This document shows positions 56,301-64,000 of a stretch of DNA of 64,000 bases, piece after piece (position 1 is the stretch's first letter; every line of letters starts with the position of its first letter). The notes under the pieces were generated by a model. That model saw nothing but the letters and a program-made list of their open reading frames with translations. It had not been told where the DNA came from and did no database searches. The stretch comes from Podospora pseudocomata (Eukaryota; Ascomycota; Sordariomycetes; Sordariales; Podosporaceae), in NCBI RefSeq assembly GCF_035222375.1, contig NW_026946366.1, forward strand, positions 3,156,771 through 3,220,770, in the 5' to 3' direction. The position numbers were made by a program, and so were the translations under genes.

Positions 56301-58934
56301 TGATGGCATAACACGCAGTGTATCTGTGTCGGTTGCGGGGCCCAAACCTCAATGTAGAAGCTAGCAATGTGATGAGAGGATAACGAGGGGTGATTCCATC
56401 GTCCAGACCTTGATGACTCCCCGCGGCACCTCAGGGATCGATGATAGGACTGTTGTAGTCACCAAAGGTGGGGGTACTACAATGCATAGCTTGGTATTGA
56501 GCAATCATGTCCATTGCCTCTTGCTGGTCTTTGACCTGCCAAACTTGAATCGCAAAGCCTGGGTACGTGGAGTATGCCCGATGCACGAAAAACGCGCAAA
56601 ATGCCCAGGTATGTGTTAAGCTAGGTTTCGGTACAATGATTAATCAGACTGAGACACAAGGGCCTTGACCAAGGATTGACAGTGTCAAATAGCAGTCAGA
56701 CTACTGCGCCAAACCATGAAGATAAAATGAGCAATGCATGCCGCCATTGCTTTGACCGATGGTGTATATAGGTACCTTACCCTATGGAGTGGCACTCCAC
56801 TAGTCTCTTCACGGACAGAATCGATATTCGTCTTCCCATGAGCCGGAGCATTGGTCATGCAGTAGTCATTTTCCCAACTCCTAACTACATGGACGGGAAG
56901 AATTCCACTTCCACTTAAAGAATGAAAATATGCAGAAAATAAAAATCGAGAAGGGCATACCTTGAGAGATTTACTGGCCAACTGATGATTCATTGTCTCG
57001 GCGGGTGCTCTTGAACCGTTCACTCCAGCCAGCTACTCATTTGGAGCCAATAGCCGCAGCGGATCCAAGACACCTACACAACCAGGTCTTCTAGATCAAT
57101 TGTCATCTTTGCCCTTAAAGCTACGCTTTCATTGCATCTTCCAACTTCGGTAGCATGAGCTTTTGTTTCTGAGTCTATTCACTTTCTTTCCGATAGATGA
57201 GCTCAGATCTCCTAACCCTAGTCAACAACTGGCGGCAGGAAGGAGGATGTTTGCGTTACCTAGTTATGCCTAGGAGAAGACATTCGAGAAAAGACTTGGT
57301 AATATCGTATTAAGGTGAGTCGCCTATTTCTGTTTCCATTACAGCGATGATGGCTATCGTGCTATTGGAAGAAACAGAAATGCAAGGGAACTTTTGACCC
57401 GCTTAGCATACATGCATAGTGTTCGCCTACCTACCTTACTTACTATCACCAATCCAATGATGGCGGCTTCTATTTTACATAGGTGCCTATTTCTACAAAG
57501 GGTATCGTGGGGATTACCTATGTCACTAGGCGTGTTTAGGCCTTTCGAAGACCTTTCTCTATTAGTAATCTGCCCTAGTTACCTAGATTTGGTGAGTACT
57601 TGACGGGAACCGTCACAATGGATAGGTACCTTCCCAACCTAGAACACCGTAGATGTCTTTCTTGGTTTGAATTACGGTTTCAATTTTAAACTCTGCAGCG
57701 CATATAGTTCAACATTAATATGTGCTGAGTTCTCGAACCCAGACGGTTGATTTGGGGCATGAAATTATAACTGCCTATAGCTAGACTCAAACAGCATCTG
57801 ATCCACCAACTGGTTCCACCAAGCTTACTAAATCCCTCCTTCTACCTTCACTTACGTGTTATTATAAATCAAGCCTTGCCTTTGTGTGCTTTTTAACGTG
57901 TCTTAGTGTCAGGTTTCTAGATCCACAAATTGCTTGAAGCATCATACGAACGAAGACGTTCTTATTCGACGGGATAAACCAGTTCGTACGCTCGTGAGGA
58001 GCTTGGAACCGGCAAAACCCACCCTTATAAACCCAAGGACTTATTGGATATAAAACAATATACTAAAATTGTCAGCTCGGGTGTTAAGTTGAGCAGAGCA
58101 CCTGTCTTCTTGTGCAGGAGAGGATACCGCCATGTCTTTAACTGCCTTCTTTTGTCTAGATACGAGAAGTTGCAAAAAAGTTCCACGTACCTAGCTACCC
58201 CAGAGAAAATCAGATTCATCGTCCAGAACGACTTAACCTACCATCACGTAGGTAAGGCTATTCATACCTCATCTTTTTGATGGCTAGGTGCATGGTTAGT
58301 AGATAAGATAAGGATTTTCATATTGGTTCGAGAACCTTGCCGCCCTGAATCTGACAGCTTGGCACCATCACATTGCAGCCAACAGGAAATGTCTCCGCCA
58401 ATCGTAGGGCGCAGAACTCTGACCGTCGTGCATTTTCAAATCTGTTCCAATCAGGCGGGACAGTGGCGGTTGCACCCTGTCTACGGGTTTTTCCTTGCCG
58501 CTCATTTTTGCACCACGAATCACCACACCCTCGCGCGAAGAAAGCGTGCCCAGAGTACCTAGCAGCTACGTCGATACCTAGCACTATCATGGAAAGTGCT
58601 CGCGGTTCGTAGCAAGAATATAATTGTCTTGTGTTGCAAGTATCTGTCATGGTTATCGAGGGCATATGTGCGTACATCCTGTACCTAGGTAGGTATGATA
58701 GATGCTCATCAACCCCAGTCGCCTCTTGTGTGGCACAGAGAACTGGATTGGGCACCAACCATTTTGCAGTGCCAGCACGTGGGGTTTCCTTGGCCATGTC
58801 TGTCAGCCCCCAGTTGAGATATTCCCCGCAGTTCCACAAGTTAACCGTAACCGCGTGAGACTGTCCGCAAGCAACCTTCTTGAAGCCCACAGTTCTCGGT
58901 TATCCCCAGGTGTTTGGATGTCAATATTTACGGC
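53400..58934. other. 5.5 kb gene-poor region
   Basis: No ORF has a recognisable domain. The best, 54510-54899 minus (129 codons), is matched by open frames on the other strand and is unconvincing. From about 55.7 kb the sequence is more AT-rich and carries many TACCTA/TAGGTA words (about 56045, 56765, 57425, 57620, 58190, 58685). I see no transposase, reverse transcriptase or terminal repeat. It may be an old, decayed insertion or simple spacer. Confidence 0.45.
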
Positions 58935-61396
58935 ATGACCTCGCGTCAGGGACAAACACCTAAGGGAACAATGTTGCGTCAGGAATTTGAAACGGAATCA
59001 CGGCAACATGATCTGCGGAGAACCACACCGACTCCTGCAAAAGCCGGCTCTCGAGAGCTGACATCCGGAGCAGGCATTCCCCCGGAAGAAGGGTCTGACG
59101 CTATTTTTGAGACGTCATCTCGACACGAATGGCCCTCAAATCGTACCCTGCAACATCAATATGATGAGCTTGCCACACCCAGTTCCACAATTGCCGAGTT
59201 TGGAGATAAAGCTGCCAGATTCATCGTTCCCTCAGCCACTGTTCTAGTCGATCATGTTCACCGATCCTGGAACGATTCGCGGGATGGATCCCGTTCTGCC
59301 AGTATCAGCAAATCGCGCTCCAGGAGCTCTTCAAACCGTCGCCCCCATGAGCGAAGACGTGGGCGCGGTGAGAGACGGGAAGGTAGCCGAGATAGAAGCA
59401 TTGCATCTGTTTTGTCCCTCGCTGAAGAAGAACAATCGCAAACCAGCACGCAGAAGCAGCATCGTCATGCTAGGAGTCAGGTGCCAAAGAGTACGTCAGT
59501 GGAAGCAATGCGCACCGACGAGAAAGTCGACCGGTTTCTCAAATCTATGCGGCCGCACCAGTCCCCAAGCCCTCCTCAGGCTTCTCAACTTGGAAAACCA
59601 CCAGAATTCGAAAAGCCGAGCGGGATCGACAGCCTCAGTGATCTAACAGCTGAGAACAAGAGTCTTTATCAGCGCGTTGCAGCACTTCAGCTCACTGAAA
59701 GGGAGCTGTTGGCGGAAAACCAAAACCTGATACGACAGGTGGCCACTTTGAATCATCAGCTTGCTGCGGCAGTGGAAGAGCTAGAGGCATCAAAGCAACA
59801 ACAGGGAATTCACAATCAACACTGGCACAGATTGTTCGCAGAGAAGGAGGATCAGTATCAAAGTCGGATCCATGAATTAGGCACTCAACTTGTCGAGCTT
59901 TCGAGCACCCACCCAAACCCCAAAAAGTCCAGACCGTTGGCTTCAAATGATGAGATAGCAACTTGGTTCACTGATCAAGACGCTGCATGGAGAGCGTGGG
60001 CTAGGGTATATGGGCACCGGGATCCCAGTAGATTGGTGGACGGGCTACATCCAGCACAGTTACAAGAGATATGTGCGGATGTTAGGGGTTTTGTGCAGCT
60101 TACGAATCTGGAAAGGCTGCCGGTTGCCATCTTGCATGGAGGAAAAGAAGCTGCCCATACGCTTTTGCAGGCCATGTTGGCCAATTTCTTTTGTGACGAA
60201 GTTTTGGAAAGCCCTTATTGGGTATTCACGGCAACGTCTTTGGGTACCTTGGAGAGCCCTAGTGCCAGCTTACCTCCACATGCTCTGGGCTCTGTGAGCG
60301 AAGGTTTGAAGGTGAACATGGATGCATTTGGCAGCGGAGGCAACAACGTTGCCGGTGTTCGGGAAAGTGTTAGGGGCTCTGGCTATGGCTCCGGCTACCA
60401 GATGCCCAAGAGCCCAAAGTATCCACCGCCGTTGATTATGTCCATGACACATTCCTTGGGGGCAGGATGTGCATCCATGCTAGGGTTGCCCCTGAAGGGT
60501 GACATGGAGAGGCTGCAATTCATGCTGGAAGATTGTACGTTGACTGCTTCATCTACCTACCTTACCCGCCATTCCCTGCTGACCTCAGGACCTACACAGC
60601 CCAAGATCCTTCGCCCTACTCTCAACAAGTGCATTGGCGAGCTCATATGATGCGGTTATTTGCGACAGGGGGCATGGCTTTGAGCCCTTCTTCCTCATCT
60701 TCGACATGCTCAGCATCCTGGTCCCGACAAGCGCTCATTGATTCACGACTGAATTACGCTCGAAAGCTCCGTGACAGATTCTTGGGAGGTGCAGCTCGCT
60801 TTTTGCTCCATGACCAGGATGCTTTGGGAATTGAACGGCTTGAAAGGGTATTGACTGAAATGATTGATGACGCATTACGATTCTCATGCAAACTCTGGAG
60901 TCGGCCTGGAGGAATTCGTTTGAAGAGGTGGAAAGATCTACCCGAGTTCAAAAACGGGTATAAAAACGGCATGAAATCCGTCAAGATCTGCCAGGCTCAG
61001 GATAAGAGCTATACTGTGCTGAGGCAAACAATGGCCGACCCCGAGAAAGACGAGGAGAAGGAGGACGAGAACGAAGGGAGACCAGTCATCATGGTTGTCC
61101 AGCCAGCTGTAGAGGCCGTTATTGACACCGGTCATAGCGAAGCACCGTCTCTGGTCTGGCTCAAGGCAAGGGTGATGGTTGCTGCACCAGTTGAGGAGCC
61201 CGTCCCTGGCAGCGGTGCTAGTGACGCAGGGTTTGCACCCTCGCCGGTAACTGCGAGAGGCGAAGCATTCTTTCCACCAAGCAGATCTGCCGGAGAAGCC
61301 GACAGACCCTCACATGCGTTCAAGAGTAGCAAGTCAAGCGAGATTTTGTCTGCTATTTCATATGTTGGACATTCGGTCGGGGAGAAGAAGGTGTAA
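58935..61396 (+). CDS. Hypothetical SR-rich coiled-coil protein
   Basis: A 798-residue protein without a recognised family. Exons: 58935-60534 and 60600-61396, with a 65 bp intron (GTACGT...ACACAG). Start is the first ATG in the frame. Residues about 115-165 are Arg/Ser-rich (SISKSRSRSSSNRRPHERRRGRGERR). A coiled coil runs from about 235 to 325 (LTAENKSLYQRVAALQLTERELLAENQNLIRQ and on to EDQYQSRIHELG). The rest is mainly helical, with conserved-looking blocks such as WFTDQDAAWRAWARVYG, LHPAQLQEICADVRGFVQL and GGAARFLLHDQD. The second exon continues helical and ends in an acidic then Ser-rich tail. No signal peptide or membrane segment. The layout resembles other fungus-only proteins with a leucine-zipper-like coil and a helical C-terminal domain, but I assign no function. 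Confidence 0.8.
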
Positions 61397-61590
61397 CTTC
61401 AGGAGGCGGATGAAGAGTTTAGAGGATCTAGGTAGGTACGTAGGTAGATATAAATAACCCCAGAGAAACTTCTGTCCCAAATATTAACACCAACCCATCA
61501 AATCAAGTAGTACCTGCCTACTATAACCTTTTGCTTAGAAGTTTATGTCTCACCTTTTCCATTATTCTCTGATGAAGGAACCCGGCTTCC

Positions 61591-61630
61591 GCCCCCCTGA
61601 ACCCCTGAACCACCCCTGAGCCCCTGAGCC
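61591..61630. repeat. CCCCTGA-type short tandem repeat
   Basis: About five imperfect CCCCTGA(A/G) units, sharing CTGAACCCCTGA with the array at 25574-25612. Confidence 0.65.
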
Positions 61631-62070
61631 CTGCCAAGGCACGGCCCTGAGCTATAGGCTCCTAACTTTAAGCAAGTTGCAATTCTGTGCTTAGTTGAAG
61701 ACTGAAGGAGGGCAGGACTTTCTGTTAATTTTAAATAGAGCCTGGGATGGTGTGCTGATCGATGAACGATGAATGGAATGGTAGAACCTGACGATATATC
61801 TAGATATTTGACACACTGCACCCAGATATAAGAACTGTTACCCAGGCTCTGAGACTAACAGGCCATCCTGCATGCACTCCGTCATCAAGTTTTGTCCCTC
61901 TCTGCATGTAAGGCACTCCAAAATCAACTAATCCAGCTGGTCGTTTTTAGACATTTCCGCGCTGGGGGTACTGCTATCGCCAGTTTGATATATCGTACGC
62001 CTTATCGAGAGCCCCTGATTGGCACCCGATAACATGAATACAACCCGGAGATACAAAACTCGAATCCTCA

Positions 62071-62431
62071 AGATAAGGGCATGCGGCTTGTCGGAGGGCG
62101 GAGCAGCTGCCAGTGTCATTTCCCTGCCACGCACAGAAACAAATGCCTTCACCATTTTCCCGGACTGATCCTCATGCCTTCCTAGAGCCCCGCGGAGATG
62201 ACATCTGCGCCTCAAGTACCGACAGCTTTCACCATCAAGCAACGTTCCGGACCCAAACCAGATGTTTTATACCAGATCAACAAGCCCCTGGCATATCTTT
62301 ATCTTTGCCAAGCCCACCTGTCGTCCTCGACCAATGGCCATTCCCACCTCAGCCCCTAGCACTGAAACAGATAAGCTACCCTGGTCTGCGACCAAACTTG
62401 GCTGGGCTTGCCCAGGAAAAGAATAGATAAG
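62071..62431 (+). promoter_or_regulatory. NirA/NIT4 and AreA/NIT2 sites of nitrate transporter
   Basis: CTCCGCGG on the minus strand (62190-62197) matches the NirA consensus CTCCGHGG. AGATAAG occurs at 62071-62077, 62369-62375 and 62425-62431, and a TATCTTTATCTTT pair lies at about 62294-62306. GATA factors AreA/NIT2 bind such sites. Both factor types together control nitrate genes in Aspergillus and Neurospora, so nitrate induction and ammonium repression are expected. Confidence 0.75.
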
Positions 62432-62772
62432 GCTGACCTTGTTCCGCCACGATCTCGGCGTGGGGTCACGAGCGCACAGTTCACGGCAGCGAAAAATGGC
62501 GGAGATGTTTCTTTTCTCTCTATCTGGCGTGGACTTCCCGGAGATCTTTGAAGCAGGGAGACATATCGAAGGCTGCTCGTTCCAAGAAATAAATGACTGG
62601 ATTCAACCTCTCCAAAGATATCATGACTCTTTGGGTCATTCGGGCACACCTCACACTCGACCTCAGCTCCGTTAGCGAAGCCTTTTCATCACCTTGAGTA
62701 CAAACACAGCCGCGACTGCAACAACATATCAATCTAATCAGGGACCACTTCGATATCAAAAACACCGCCATC

Positions 62773-64000
62773 ATGGGTTTGAAGGCCTCTTCCTTATGGG
62801 AACGCCCAGTGCTTAATTCGGTCAACAAAAAGGCCCGCAGCGTGCCTATTTTGAACCCAGTCGACCCGCATGGCCGTGTATTTTTCTTTTCGTGGATGGG
62901 TTTCATGCTTTCGTTCTGGGCGTGGTACACATTCCCACCTCTTGTTTGTTCCCCATCGTCTCTTTTCTTCATGCACAAGTGATATTAACCAAGAGAGCAC
63001 AGTTAACTGTCACAATCAGACAAGACCTTAACCTCACCAAGGAACAAGTCGCCAACTCCAATATTGTTTCTCTTGTCGCCACTCTTGCTGTGCGATTCAT
63101 TGCTGGTCCACTATGCGACCAGATTGGCTCCCGGAGGGTGTTCAGCTTGATTTTGTTAGCAGGAAGTGTGCCGATTGGCTTGGCACCGTTGATCAAGGAC
63201 GCAACTGGTCTTTACATCATCCGTTTCTTCATTGGAATCCTCGGCGGGTCGTTTGTACCTTGCCAGGTGTGGTGCACGGGATGGTTTGACAAGAATGTGG
63301 TGGGAACAGCCAATGCCCTGAGCGGAGGTTGGGGAAATGCTGGAGGTGGAATCACATACTTCATCATGCCTGCTGTGTATGACTCTTTGAAGTATCGATG
63401 GGGGCACAGCTTTGGGCAGGCTTGGAGGATCACCTTTGTGGTGCCGCTCGTTTGTCTGATCATCTGTGGACTGGGGTTGCTGTTTTTGTGCGATGATACG
63501 CCAATGGGGAAGTGGTATGTTGATCTCTTCTCCGCTCGTGAATTCGTTTCTGGAAGGCGTTTGGTCTGACAGTTTGCATAGGGACGATAGACATCAGCAT
63601 GTTCAAGAGAACCTCAAACAACACGGCGTGCAAGGAGAGATTGTGGCCGTTCCAGGTACCATCACTGGCCAGCCCCCAATTCTCTCAGCTACCCCATCAA
63701 CCGACGAGGAAAAAGGTGAGAAGCTATCTTCTTCTGAGAAGAACAGCATTTCAGCCTTTGACCACGAAGCCTCACTGTCAAAAGCCGAAGCCATCGAAAC
63801 TGCGCAAGGTGAAACCATCGCCAAACCCACTGTCAAGGAAGCAGTCTCTGTGTGTTTTAGTCTCCACGGCCTCTTCCACGTCGCGACGTACGCATGCAGC
63901 TTCGGTGGAGAGCTTGCCATCAACTCAATTCTCGCATCATACTACCTGAAGAACTTTCCCTCGCTAGGTCAAACCAATGCGTCAAACCTCGCGGCAATCT
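62773..64000 (+). CDS. nrtA: Nitrate transporter (NNP family), 5' part
   Basis: High-affinity nitrate/nitrite porter of the major facilitator superfamily (A. nidulans NrtA/CrnA, N. crassa NIT-10). Exons: 62773-62943, 63003-63514 and 63582 to the window end; introns 59 bp (GTTTGT...CACAG) and 67 bp (GTATGT...GCATAG). MFS signature loop: RFIAGPLCDQIGSRRVF between TM2 and TM3. The NNP nitrate signature in TM5 reads GGWGNAGGGITYFIMPAVYD, with RITFVVPLVCLIICGLGLLFL in TM6. The long central cytoplasmic loop typical of fungal members follows, beginning WDDRHQHVQENLKQHG and rich in Glu/Lys/Ser. The next helix starts SLHGLFHVATYACSFGGELAINSI. The frame is open to base 64000, so the second half is missing here. 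Confidence 0.96.

Larger units (their letters stand above)
61397..62772. other. Intergenic with nitrate transporter promoter
   Basis: 1.38 kb. Holds a TAGGTA cluster (61428-61450), a CCCCTGA repeat (61591-61630), and the GATA and NirA-type sites listed below. No coding signal. Confidence 0.6.

Noticed and set aside
58318-58890. 190-codon minus-strand ORF before the coiled-coil gene
   Set aside because: Composition and motif content look random, and no homologous block is recognised.

Overview
The window reads as ordinary nuclear chromosome from a filamentous ascomycete, most likely Sordariomycetes and probably Sordariales. Reasons: short GT-AG introns of about 50-110 bp with CTRAC-like branch sites, cellulose-binding CBM1 modules, a fused HisH-HisF enzyme, fungus-only families (HSP30, TmpA-like flavoprotein, VPS62-like, S28 and proteinase K-type proteases), and gene-poor spacers full of short TACCTAGGTA-type words. 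I see no plasmid, virus, CRISPR array or recognisable transposon. Species cannot be fixed from sequence alone.

Layout. 0-7.5 kb: 3' part of a GH6 cellulase, a decayed metallophosphatase pseudogene, the complex I subunit NDUFB7 (minus) and a secreted S28 peptidase. 7.5-11.2 kb: no convincing gene. 11.3-19.7 kb: TmpA-like membrane flavoprotein, membrane-anchored amidohydrolase (minus), tRNA-Thr(UGU), and a 1175-residue kinase-like protein (minus). 22-29.3 kb: GH11 xylanase with CBM1, FAD monooxygenase, WW protein (minus), an unknown CxxC-pair protein (minus), and HSP30 (minus). 30.4-39.6 kb: intronless hybrid histidine kinase, a KKP-repeat protein, a frameshifted membrane-protein gene, VPS62-like protein (minus). 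40.2-45.0 kb: TFIIIC triple-barrel subunit (minus) divergent from his7, then ornithine decarboxylase antizyme (minus). 46.3-53.4 kb: FAD monooxygenase, yippee-like protein, M20 dipeptidase (minus), subtilisin (minus). 53.4-58.9 kb: 5.5 kb without a convincing gene. 58.9-64 kb: SR-rich coiled-coil protein and the 5' part of a nitrate transporter running off the end.

How they fit together: there is no single pathway. Themes are plant-polymer use (GH6, GH11-CBM1, secreted proteases), nitrogen and amino-acid metabolism (nitrate transporter with NirA- and GATA-type sites, his7 with a TGACTCA site, dipeptidase), polyamine control (antizyme), and stress or signal sensing (histidine kinase, HSP30, kinase-like protein).

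The most distinctive finding is the antizyme gene, whose two reading frames join only by a +1 ribosomal frameshift at a TCC-TGA site. Also notable: a GC-AG intron in the TFIIIC subunit, in-frame upstream starts that would add mitochondrial presequences to HSP30 and the dipeptidase, a metallophosphatase copy that has lost most metal ligands, and well-placed nitrogen and amino-acid control sites.
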